A program made the position numbers and the translations under genes. Of a stretch of 64,000 nt of DNA, positions 11,401-24,211 are shown piece after piece (the stretch's first letter is position 1; each line of letters starts with the position of its first letter). The DNA lies in assembly GCF_023159225.1 (NCBI RefSeq), contig NC_063181.1, positions 23,524,073 through 23,588,072 on the forward strand, written 5' to 3'. The notes beneath the pieces are model-generated. The model had not been told where the DNA came from, did no database searches, and saw nothing but the letters and a program-made list of their open reading frames with translations. This stretch comes from Perognathus longimembris pacificus. Its lineage: Eukaryota; Chordata; Mammalia; Rodentia; Heteromyidae.

Positions 11401-13832
11401 ATATGTTAAGTGCTTAATGTTTTCTCATTTGATCAACACAGTTCTTTTGAGGTTCCTTAAAACTTGTAATTCCCCAAGATATGGCCCCCCATCTCTGTCC
11501 CACAGAATGCGACTTCCTACCTGCTAACACAGTGTTACCATTTAGTTTCTATATGAATTTTGGCTCTCCTCTCTATATCTCTGCCTCATAATGTCTTAAT
11601 CACTTGTCAAATTTCCCCACTAATGAAACTATTCTACTTAGTTTTGCATTCAAAGTAAAAAAAAAAAAAAAAAAAGGATTAGGCATAGATTGCTCATGCC
11701 TGCAGTTGTCGCTACTAAGCCCAGTTGGGGCAAAAAAATGAGTGAGACTCTTACTTCTAGTTAACTAACAAAAAGCTGGAAGTAGAGCTGTTGCTCAAAT
11801 GGTAGAGCTCTACCTTTGAGCAAACAAGTTCAAGAATAGTGTTCAGGTCCTGAATTTAAGCCCCATGGGGGGGGGGCGCTTACCCCCCACAGAGAGAGAG
11901 CGCGAGCATAGAGTAGCATGGTGAAGGCATCCCCATTGCATTGGAGAAGCACTAGGCCAGTTTCAAGTATGTAGCCATGACTACCCTGGAAAGTGCTTTC
12001 AGCTCATATCCAAAGAATGCCTTAACCAGACTTGGGGAGAGGGAAGGTATGCAGGATTATTTAGGAGTCGAGAGAAGGGCAAGCTTCCTAGAAGAAAGAA
12101 GACCACAGGGAAAGCCAATTGCTTTTTAGAGACTAGAGAAAAAAGAACTTGATGAAAGAAATGACAAAAATCAGTGACTAGAGGAATGATGGTTAAAGAT
12201 AAAAATAAGGAGGTAGTCTTGTCTAGAATCTTCACTGCCCTTTGTAAATACTACCTGATTCACAGGACTATGCTTTTTTCAACGAAAAGAAACACTGTTT
12301 TCCCAAGAGTGGGGCTGCTCGGTTGTAGGGGAGCTCTAGGTTTAGCCTTCTGAGGAATCTCCATACTGCTTTCCAGAGTGATTGAACAAGTTTACATTCC
12401 CACCAACAGTGAAGTAGGGTTCCCAAAGAAACATGGACTCTATGGTTTCCCTCATAGGGAATAATTAACACAGGTTTAGGCTAGTCACAGCAGAGGATCA
12501 CAAGAGCCTCTTATGAACACGTAAGATGATGCTAAGTGAAATGAGCTCTATGTTGTGGAAATGAGTATTATATCACTGTTGTAATTACTTTCAACATGCC
12601 ATGTGAAACGGTAGCTTTTTTTTTTTTTATGATCCTCTTGTATCCCCTTTCTGTGGTGGTTCTTTTGCTATCGCTGTATCTCATCTGAGTACCCTGGATA
12701 CTGTATATACTGATTAGAACTAGGGAAGGGAAAGAGAATATCAAAATCGAGAGATAAAGAAAGGATAAAAAGACAAATGACTACAAAAGCAACACTTACA
12801 AAAGCATTTGGTGTAAACCAACTGAACAACTCATGGGGGAGAGGGAAAGGGGAAGGGGGAGGGGAGAAATGAGAGAGGAGGTAACAAATTTTACAAGAAA
12901 TGTACCCACTGCCTTACATATGAAACTGCAACCCCTCTGTACATAACTTTGACAATAAATAATTATAAAAAAAAAAGAAACGCTGTTTCCCCCACATTGC
13001 CATGACACTTAGCCATAACTTCTGTCAAGACAATTCTGTCATTCTTACTATAAAATTGTTTTAACTCTTACACAGTTTCTTACATGCAAGTTTCTTGAAA
13101 GATCATGCCTAAATATCCTGTTTCTCCTATTGCTTGCAGTAGATAGCTAATAGTTATCTGTACAAATACAAACAATCAGTATTTTAGCTGTTACTTTATG
13201 AAAAGGGAGATAAGGCAGGTTACCTACATTCATTTCATTATTTTTCAGAGCACAGCAGGAAGAAGAGAAACATGTATTACAGACAGAAATAATATTCATT
13301 TGAAGAGTCTAATGTTATCTTCAAATAAGCTCTTGTGTCCTCTCCATATAAAGTTCCACATCTATAAAACTGATGGAATGTAACTTCCCCCAAGATGCAA
13401 GATATTTGAGCATGTGTAATATATTACTTCTCTAATATAGTAGAGAACATGCAAATTACATTGCATTATAATATAGTGATCTCTCAAGGCCAGTAGGTCT
13501 CAATAAAAATACCATATTTGTATAATACTCTTTCTTTGAGTGTTTACATTTAATAAATATTCTTTTCAGATCTGTTCAGCAAATATAAAGGATGGAGATG
13601 AAGCACAGTCTTAGTTTATGAAGCTTTCTTCAAAGGTGCCTTTGGGATCCCTTTATTGTAGTTCATATTTGATCTGTGCAGTATTTCAGAAATACAAATG
13701 TTTCTTGTTGAATCTCTCATAACAAAAAGTATTTAAACCAGTCTACTTGGAACATTTCTGCTGACATATGCAAAATAAATGCTGATTATCATTGTATAAA
13801 GTGACTTATTATTATCTATATTATGGTACTTA

Positions 13833-13889
<57 letters not shown>

Positions 13890-16800
13890 GGTCGGTCATG
13901 GGTCTTGAGCTCTGGGCCTAGGTGCTGTCCCTGAGCTCTTCAGCTCAAGGTTGGTGCTCTACCACTTAAGCCACAACGCCGCTTCCATGGTACTTTATTT
14001 GTAAATCAGTCAATGTTACTGCTAGCATTCTGTGGCTTTTCTGTTGCGGACAAATACTATTGGAAGTAAGTATGACAGTTCCTCAAGATGGAGAGAAATG
14101 TGATTACCTGAAACCTCCAAAGAAATTTGGAGAGAGAAAACACTGAGCACACATATTTGCTGTTATAACTTTAATACATTTAAAGTAAAGTGTTTTACAT
14201 ACATTCAAATTACTATTATGCCTTTACTTGATCTAGTCCATACCAGAGGGGCATGAAAACTAGGAACTCAGGATTCTTGGGGACAATCTACACTTACAAA
14301 TCTTTTAGGTGATTGCTTCTCTGTTTTGGGTCAGGTTACATGTATGTGTTCATAAATACCAGAAATTGATATAAGTACTAGATATTAGGATACCCAGAGA
14401 TGTGTGCTATAACGAATACATGAAATTAAGAAATTTTGGCTCTTATTTAATTTCTGCTTACTTTACCTATTCTCCAGATGGCTGAATTGTCCCCCCCCAC
14501 CCCTACCCCAGTAGTGATGTTCCCAAAGATTTTTGGCTGAAAGTCTTTCCATTTGGCTCTAGCATACATTTTCCTCCAACCCTTAAATTTGTAAATTGAA
14601 ACGCTTACATTAATTACTAAATTGACGTGGAATACTGAAATTAGTATTCAGAATTCTACTTTAGAGAAATCTCTCTCTACTTTAGAGAAATTTGACGCAA
14701 CAGCTATAGGTCTGAGCCAGTGACTGTAATATGCCTGACTGATCTAGACCATTTTTTTTAATCCTTTTTGACCCCAAGGGAATTCATGCTTCACAGCCTA
14801 TCACACTTTTGTTTAGGATTAGACCATATCCTTAGAGGCCAGATTAAACACCCTGACAATTTGGCTTCCAGAAATTCTCCTGAGCCAAAACTCCTATGTC
14901 ATTCTTTAGGTTTTGACTTGCTGGGCTTGTTGGAACCAAACTGGAATGCTGAGTTGTGCTGCATTAGGATTGAAATGTACATGCAAAGCATTTAGAAGAT
15001 GGTATATGCCACTAGACATCCCAGCTAATCGATCAATTAATTTTTTGTCCTAGTTTATCAGGAATAGATTCTTATATTCAAATAGTGACCAGTCCATATG
15101 TTCCATCTTGTTTTGATTGTACTTGGGATTTAGTTTATAGAGGTGATTGTATAGAGTGATATATGACCTGTAATGAGTAGTCAGTGCTATTGGAAGATGG
15201 TTTACTCTACTGAGTAAACTTCTACTAAACTGAGATTATTTAATAAAGTAGGAAGAATATTGTTTTATGGTAGCATAGTAAAAAAAGATTAAGGCTTTGG
15301 GTTTTGGATGGCTGGTTTACCTAAAAAAGGTGAGCTCTTGGAAGTGTCTAAGAATTTGTTGTCTCTAAGAATTACTAACCTTGGAATGGGCTCTGTCCCT
15401 CCCTCCCAAGATTTACCAGCTGTTGGAACATCATAACATAAAGGAAAAATAATTGGAATGATTGATACCGCATCTACTAACCAATTGGAAGTACTGCATT
15501 GTATTTTATACTAAGAAGCCCAGAGAACCAATATTTTCTTGATTGTTTTCAATCACATCTGTTGATCTGCTCCTAAAACCTTGTATAAAAGAATGGGTAC
15601 CAATGATGCTAAAGGAAGTAGAAGCATGGAGATATGACTTTATTGTTTATTAAGTCACAATAATGTAACATCTCTCCTTTTTTTAATTCCCTGTATTGCT
15701 CTCATGTATATAAGTGGAGAGTGAAGAGCTGGTAGACATCATGTTATTTATTATCCCATTGATATCAGCCAATTCAAACCACAGTAGGTCAACATGGGTG
15801 CAGAATGCTCTGTGGAGCTTTAGTTCTGAAGTGTAGATGCTGCCTGGACATAAAGCAGCACCACTGAATTAGAGCCCCTTTTCTAGTGCAGCATCCCTCT
15901 TAATCTTCAGAACAGCCTCCTGAAGGTAGCTCCATTTTACAGAGGAAGAACTTGAAACCTTCAAGGAGTTGGAGATTGCTCTCGGTCTTACAGGTTTCAA
16001 GTGAAAAGTCTGGATTTGAACCAGCTAGATTCTATACAGTTTCTAATCTTAGTTAGTAGTATATTGCATGTCTGTTCATCCTTTTTTCTTTTTTGCCAGT
16101 CCTGGGGTTTGGACTCAGGGCCTGGGCACTGTCCCTGGCTTCTTTTTGCTCAAGGCTAGCACTGTGCCACTTAAGCCAGAGTGCTACTTCTAGCTTTTTC
16201 TGTTTATGTGGTGCTGAGGAATCGAACCCTGGGCTTCATGCACGCAAGGCAAGCATTCCACCGTTAAGCCATATTCCCCCCCCCCCTTTTTTTAAAGCAT
16301 TCTTGTTCTTAGAACTTCCCCAGAACTCACATAGTTCATCTTCCTTCAGATGACCCACATCTCGAGTCTTTTCCATAGAAGAGTCATCTTCCCTTTCCCT
16401 GTTTCATTTTTCACAGCAGGTAGCATCAGCCTTCCCACCACACTAATGGTGATGTCACTATATCATCTCTCCCACCCCCACCACACCTCACTCCTGCCAT
16501 ATCCTATTCCTGTAATAAATGCTGACGTTCTGTTTGGGGCACTCTCCTGTTTATTCCATAATCCTGCCTACCCCTTCCCTTCTTGAGTGTACTAGGCTGG
16601 TTGATTTATGATGTGTACTCTTTATCTCAAAGAAAGCACTCAGTGTGCTGTGGTGGTATTCAAGGATGACATGACATCATGTGCTTAAAGTCTAGAGTGC
16701 TGTTATAAATGGAAGACAAAAATGATTTTATCAAAGCCCTTAGGCCTTGTCTTAATTTGACTTACAGTTTTTAAGGGTATTTCTCCCTCTGTCTTCTAGC

Positions 16801-19800
16801 CCTTTAACTCCTCATATTACTATCACACATGGAAAAAAAGTACCACCCAAGGACAAATTTCATTCAAATTTGCATAAGTTGTATTGTCTTGAGTTCTTCC
16901 AGAAGCAGACAGAAAGCCAAGAACATAAATGATTTATGGAGGAAATCTCAGGATAAACCAATAAGGAAATGAGGACCGCAAGCGGGGGAATATAAACACA
17001 GATTTTATTTCTGTGAAGTCTCAGGCTCGACACCACGGAGGTGCCTCTAGAGTATAATCCACATCTCCATCTTCGTTCTCCCAGGAGATTTTGTTGGTTT
17101 GTTTGTTTCTCCTTCAGTGGTCAGTGGCTACAGGTGTGCCATTTTCAGTGCCTAAGATCATTCCTAGAATTCTTAATGATGCACCAGACACTAACATTGA
17201 TAAATGGTGAAGTCTGGGGAATGGTGTACAGACCTGTAAGCAAGGTCCCAGAGTATTTGGACAGCACACCAGCAGAATGTCAAGGTTAAATCAGGAAGAC
17301 TACACTGCCTTCTACATTTGGTTCAGTCGAATAAAATAAACTTCACAGAGCTTCACGGCTAGGGAATACCAGAAGCAGTATTCAGTCCCATGTGGCCTTA
17401 CTCCAAACCATGGTTCTTTTCAGAAGCTGATGGTAACTGTTACTTGAGGAATTAAAGTCACAGCTATTCCCATTATACCTTAGTTCTCTTGATTGTAATC
17501 ACCTGAACCTTTAAAGTATATTTTACCATCAACTTTATTTAGGTAAAACTTATATAAGTAAGTTGTATTTATTTAGTTTATAACAGATTAAAATGACTTG
17601 AGTGCTTATTATCCTTCATTTTTCTTTTCTTTTGCTTGGTGCCTTCTGCTTGAGAAGGATGAATTTTCAGTTTATAAAATGAGAGAAAACTACTGTAGAG
17701 CCCAGTAGGTGAGGGACTGACACTTATTTTGAGGGGCCTGGGGAGAGAGTAGCAGAGATGGAATGAGTGGGTGCAGAGCCTTGGTTCATTGGAGTCACTT
17801 GAAACCTACTGGAGCCTGGATTTCACCTGCAGAAGTTCTGATAAGTCTGGGAACTTTCACAGAGTCTATGTGTGATTGAACTATGCAAAAGTTCACAAAC
17901 AGTGTGCAGCATATATTAAAACCTGGAGTAGGGCTATTTTTTGTTTGTTTTTAGGTTTTTCATCTATGAGATAACTTATATTCTGGTATACTATAATCAA
18001 AAATTAGAAAAATGAAAGCAGGGTGCTGATAGTTCACACTTATAATCCTAGCTGTTTAGGAGGCTAAGATCTGAGCATTGTGGTTCAAAAGCCAGGGGGC
18101 GGGAAAGTCTGTGAGACTCTTATCTCTAATTAACACTCAAAAAGCCAGAAGTAAGCTGTGGCTCAAGTGGTAGAGAACTAGTCTTGAGCACAAAAAGCTC
18201 AGGGCCAGGGCTCAGGCCCTGAACTCAAGCCCCAGAATTGGCACACACAAAAGATTCAAATTAGAAAACTGAAAACACATACAGGAAATACAAACCATAA
18301 TACTACTAGGTTCAGCAACAGGCAATAGCAGAATAAATTTATGCTAAGATTGCAAATGTTTACTCTTGATTTCCATTATTATTGTTGTGTCTGTGAATGT
18401 GAGTGCCCAGTGCTGCCAGTGGTTGGTGGAGCGGATGTGGAGAAGTGCCTGTGTGGAGGGCGTGAGAGGTAGGTACTCCAGCGTCTGCCTTTGGACTTAT
18501 AGTTAGAATGCATTGTTGATCTAGGAACAAGCAGGCTAGAAGGTGAAACTTAGGTAAAATTAAAAAAACAAAAAAACTATACTTAGTGTTTGAGGTCACT
18601 CCAGAAATGCTAATAAATTCATTAGTGGATACAGAAATTCAAGCCAACTAGTGCTTCAAGCTTAAATAATCCCCAAACATAATACAATTCTATACTCTGC
18701 CTAATATATTTTCAGAAACCACACAGATAGAAGATCCAAGAAAACAATGGCGAGGGGAGCAGGAGAAGATGCTCAAGGACTATCTCTCAGTGGCACAAGA
18801 TGCACTTAGGACACAAAAGGAGCTGTACCACGTGAAAGAGCAAAGACTGGCGTTGGCTCTAGATGAATATGTACGGTTAAATGATGCCTATAAGGAAAAG
18901 TCAAGTTCTCGCACAAGCTGTAAGTATGGTGTGGCTGTTCAGACTTTAGAGATGGGCATGGAATTGTAGATGGTAGAATGCCACTTGTATTCTTTGGAGT
19001 TTAATTTTGAGCCCTTTTCCGTCTCATGGAAGAGCTCCCCTAACCCATGAGAGGTAAGGCACCCTACAGATTTCTCAGTAAAACCCACATCCCCATTCTA
19101 GATCAACATCTCTCCATTTGTGGATGATACGTATTATTTGGTGTATCCTCTCTGCTTAACTGCCTTTTATTCATTTATGAATAAAACTTTACTTTTCAGA
19201 GCAAGGCAAGTCATTCAGTCCTTTTGACTATGCTTTTTTTTGGGGGGGGGGGGGCGTGAAGGGCTGATTGTAAGGCTTGAACTCAGGGCCTGGGTCCTGT
19301 CCCCAAGCCTCTTTGTGCTCCAGGCTAGCACTCTTACCACTTGAGCCACAGCACGATTTCTGGTTTTTGAGAGGTTAATTGAAGATGAGACTCTCATGAG
19401 GACTGTTCTGCCCAGGCTAGCTTTGAACCTCGATCCTCAGATCTCAGCCTCCTGAGTAGCTAGGATTATAGGCAAGCGCCACCAGTGCTTGGCTTTTTGA
19501 GTACTCTTGTAAAGCATCTTTAGCAGGATGGAACTGGAACATTAGAACCAAGTTTCTATGTTCCAGCCCTACCTACACAGTTGTTTACTTCACTATCATC
19601 TCATACATGAATAATCTGGGGGAGATCTTGTTTGCAGAAGAACTTCTACTTAAGTTATAATTCATGGATAATGGAAAGCCCTGATAACTTAAAACACAAT
19701 ATAGTTCTCCAAAGAATATTATTTAGCAAATCCAGGAGGAATTAATTATGGTGTTCCTCTTTCTTTCCTGAGTTAAAAAATTGTAAAGGTTTGAAGATTA

Positions 19801-22800
19801 CTTTTAAATTTAGATGTCTAAATGATAATAAAGGCATTAGAAAAGAAAGTATCCACAGATGAACAGAAATCTTACTCTTAGAATCAGTAAGTGTTAGATC
19901 AAGAAATAGTGATGACATTTATAATCATGCTTTTTCTTTTGTTTTTCAAAAGTATTCTCAGGATCGTCATCCAGTACTAAATATGATCCTGATATTTTAA
20001 AAGCTGAGATCTCCACTACACGATTAAGGGTAAGATTATTTTTTACAGTAGATCTACACTGAACATGACATAGACCCTGGAAGAGGCGTTGGTGGTCATC
20101 TCCATTGTGTAATAAACTTTTCCACTCGGTCATGCGGGATGTTCTTTCTCCCTTTGTGTGAACTAGTTAGTTCAGTGTTTGGAATCATCTTTATTATATA
20201 GACAGAGTAAATTCCATGATTGGTTTGAGAGTATATTCCATTTTTGGTAAGAGACTTGCCATCATTATGTCAATAGTGTCCATCATTATGTCAATAGTTA
20301 TCCTTCCAAGTTCAGCCAAGTTGCTCTTTCATCAGTCAACCCAGTATTTAAAGGTGCCTACAAGTTTCATGACCATGTCGTTCCTTCTTAAGGCAAACTA
20401 AGTTCCCCATAATTGCACATATAAAATTGTTTCCTGGTCTTTGCTCTAAATCTTTCTTACTGAACTGCTGTTAAAGCTAGAACTTGTTTATCTTTGATGT
20501 TTGGGATCTAAGAGGCTGCTCACCAACCAAATTAAGTCATGTAATCAATACCAAAGTCATAAAATAGATTATTACCCTGCCTTGAATTGTTTCCATTGGG
20601 TCCCTTCCTCTCACTACTCATCATCATTGTCCCCCTAAAAGAAGTCTTGGGCTCATGAACACTGTAGTTTAACTTTGTAAAAGTGGAATGCCACCATACT
20701 TATTACTTGATAGCTTTTTGTTGTTCAGTACATTTCAGGATTCAGTTGCATTCATTTTTGTGAGGGTGAATTCACAAATTTCTCCTTTGGTGTACATACC
20801 ATAAATTCTCTCTTCTGCCATCAATATACATTACAGTTTATTCCAGTGTCTGATGCTTAAAAATCATGTCTTAATGTATATGTCCATTATAGTGTCTATT
20901 GGTATCTGTATATACATGATTTTGATAAATGAGTAGAATTTAACAATACATATGCCTTACTGGATATGCTGAATAGATATAGCCCTCTTACTTCTTAATG
21001 TCTATACCTAGGGTCCTAAATTACTTTTAGATACATGGCTTTCACTTGTATTTTGAAAGGTTTGAATTTTGTATTTTTATTGTAAGTCAATTCTAAATAT
21101 TTTCTTTATGATTTTTTTTCCTTGTTTTTGGCAGCACTTGCTAGGCTGGCAATCTACCACTTGTGCCTCCAGCTTCTGATTTTTTCATGAATATACTGCT
21201 TAATTTTTAAGCAGATTGTTGTTGTTTTTGTTACTTACATCAAGTTAATTTTGCTTATGTTTTTCAGTTTAAACATTTTATTTCATTATTTTTAGTTTCT
21301 AGTTATTGAACAAATTCTGGCCACAAAGTTGTACATTTTTTACCAAAATCACTATGGATTTTTGTTTGTTTTTGTACTGGTCCTGGGGATTGAACTGAGG
21401 GTCTGGGTGTTGTCCTTGAATTTTTTTTGCTCAAGGCTAGTGCTTTAATACTTGAACTACAGCGTACCCTGGCTCTTCTGTGGTTAACTAGAGATAGGAC
21501 TCTCACAGACTTTTCTGCCCAAGCTGGCTTTGAACTGAGATAGGATTAGATATGAGCTACTGGCACCCAGTTACCATAGCATTTTTAAATACCATATTTT
21601 TATTAATATAGTATTTAGGCTTGATTAATGTGGTATTTAGATTTCCAGTATTTGGATTCTTTAGACTTGTTGTTTTGTGTCCTTTTTTGTGTGTGAATTA
21701 TTAAATCTTACAATTGCTTACTTGTTTTTTTAACCAGTCCTGGAGCTTGAACTCAGGGCCTGAGCACTGTCCCTGGCTTCTTTTTACTCAAGGCTAGCAC
21801 TCTACCACTTGAGCCACAGCGCCACTTCTGGCCTTTTCTACATATGTGGTGCTGAACCCAGGGCTTCATGAATGCGAGGCAAGCACTCTACCACTAGGCC
21901 ATATTCCCAGCCCAATTGCTTCCTTAAAAAAAAAAAAAATCATACAGAATGAACAGAAAGTGTAAAAATAATTTGAGATTTTGATGATCTTTCTGTCTGC
22001 TTCTTGCTGGCAGTTGGGCTAGGGGCAGGTAATTTTAATTCAATCGAGTTGGAACTGACTGAAATCTGGGCTTCAGCCCTTTTCTGAGGTTTTTATAGTC
22101 TATTTCCTGCTTTCCCTTTCTCTTAGGACAAAGCATTCAAAATTACACTGGAGTCTTAGGATGCTTTATCAGGCTCCCTGTCTGTGTGTCTGAGACTGAA
22201 CTCCTGGTCTCTCCCTTAGCTCTGTGGAACTTTTCTCTGTATCTATCTCAGGCTCTCAGTCACCATATTTTTCTAACTTTTCAGGAGAAAAGGCATCTGT
22301 TCATAGGCATGTGCTGCAAAAGAAAAAACTGTGCTGCATTTATATCATGACTCTGAACTTCCCCTCTTTTCTTGATCCTTATCCTAAGTTCTTGGAGCCT
22401 TACCAGGTCTTTGGTGTATTCAAATTGGTGTTTGTTTTGCTTTTCCTTCACAAGTTTTCTATTTGTTTCCTGAAATGAGAATGTGAAAGAAGATCTGTGG
22501 ACTGAGGATGTAACTCACTTGCCTGTGTAAAACCCTAGGTTCAGCCCCCAGCACCAAAATCAAGAAGCAAAATTATGTGTGCTTATTGGAAGTTTGGACT
22601 TTTGGAGGGGGGATTTCATTTATCAAAGTCATTCATAGAAGTGGTCTGCAACAAATGACCTTCAGATGTCATTGACCCACTACTTGATCAACCCATTTGT
22701 ATTCCTCTGTACATTTCTCAAGACTATCATGTCTCTGCTGCTTTAGTACTGGATCTCCATACTGTTTCTGTACATTTCTAATCTACTAGACTAGGTACCT

Positions 22801-24163
22801 TATTGAAGAAATAGGAAATGGAAGGCATTTTTGCCAAAACTCACCCCTAATAAGCTCCAGTACTACTTGAGCTGTGCACTTCCCAGGAAGCTATTACTTA
22901 GTATTGCTGTCCTTTGAAATGTTAGCCATTTTTCATAGTTCTTATCTTTGTAAGACACATTGTAAATGGAATGACCACAATAGGTTCTTGTAGCCTATCA
23001 ATTTCAATCCCTTGTAGGAAATAGGCAAACTGAGGAAGGGGTTTACCAGCAAAACCTATTAGGACTTCTCATTCAAATAACCATTTAAAAGGAAATGGAC
23101 CCTGGATCAATCAAGGGTATCACAGGAGAACCCTGTGGTTACATTCCCCACAGCTGTCTCCCAGTATAGCAGTCTTAATAAAAAACACAAATAACAATTT
23201 ATCTATAATAATGCATACATATAGAACTTAAATATATATCAAATGTAGAGATATTATAAACATTTTGCATATATCTATAATATGCATATTGTATGTATTT
23301 CATCACTTTACAACCACAAGATGAACCAAAGGGACATACCCTCCTTAGGAAGATGCTTCCTCAAGAGAGCACTAGAGTGGAGGAGATGGACTGGAGGAGA
23401 CAAGCCACAGTGAAATCCCCCCAGTGTACTGAATGTGTGATAATAAAAAGGAAAATTCTTTAAGCCGAGTGCCGGTGGCTCATGCCTTCTCTGGAGGCTG
23501 AGATCTGGGGATTGTGATTCAGAGCCAGCTGGTGCAGGAAAGTCCCGAGACTTATCTCCAATTAACCACCAGAAAAACAGAATTGGTACTGTGTGTGGCT
23601 CAAGTGGTAGAGTGCTAGCTGTTAGCTGAAGAGTTCAGGGACAGGACCCAGGCCCGGAGTTCAAGCTCCACGACTGACAAAAAAAAAAAAAGATGATTTT
23701 TCAAGAGGAAGTAAGACATTCCTATAGAATTATAACAAAAAGTTAGAAGCCACCCTGATTTCACCTCTGTCACCAATGCTTCTTTTAAACTCTGAGCAAT
23801 GAAAATGTTTGCCTAGAAGTGTCCTGGACCCCCTGTGGCATATATTGCTGTTGTTTTGTTTCCGTGGTTTGGGCACATTGAGTATCTCTGGTATTTGTGC
23901 ACATTTTGGTGGGGTAGCTCTCTTCAGATGTGGATAGTTAATGTTGCAGTTTCTTGATTTTGATGAATTTGGCTTCTCTTGGCTGGCTTAACCAGTTAAA
24001 TTCCCTGTGTGCACAAGTTCTCTCACAAATTAGTGTCACAGGAATAGTGTGATTCATGAATGAACTCTTCTGCTTTGGTATCTCTATGTACCTGCCTGCA
24101 TTAAAAAAAAAAAATTGATGCTGGTCCTGGGGCTTGAACCTCAGGGCCTGAGTGCTGTCACTG

Positions 24164-24211
<48 letters not shown>

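Larger units (their letters stand above)
4831..18715 (+). other. WWC2: WWC2 large intron (13.9 kb)
   Basis: The intron carries several SINEs, an L2-like fragment, L1 fragments (two listed separately with duplications) and a MIR. Stretches with nothing recognisable include about 4840-5440, 5480-5820, 7640-8250, 9240-9950, 11130-11670, 11880-12280, 13000-13830, 14000-15890 and 16290-18010 (the last with only a weak MER-like trace near 17795-17925). Confidence 0.8.

Noticed and set aside
12305..12972. Reading the two L1 parts as two independent insertions
   Set aside because: Only one outer pair of direct repeats is seen, there is no A-tail at the inner border, and the parts join directly.
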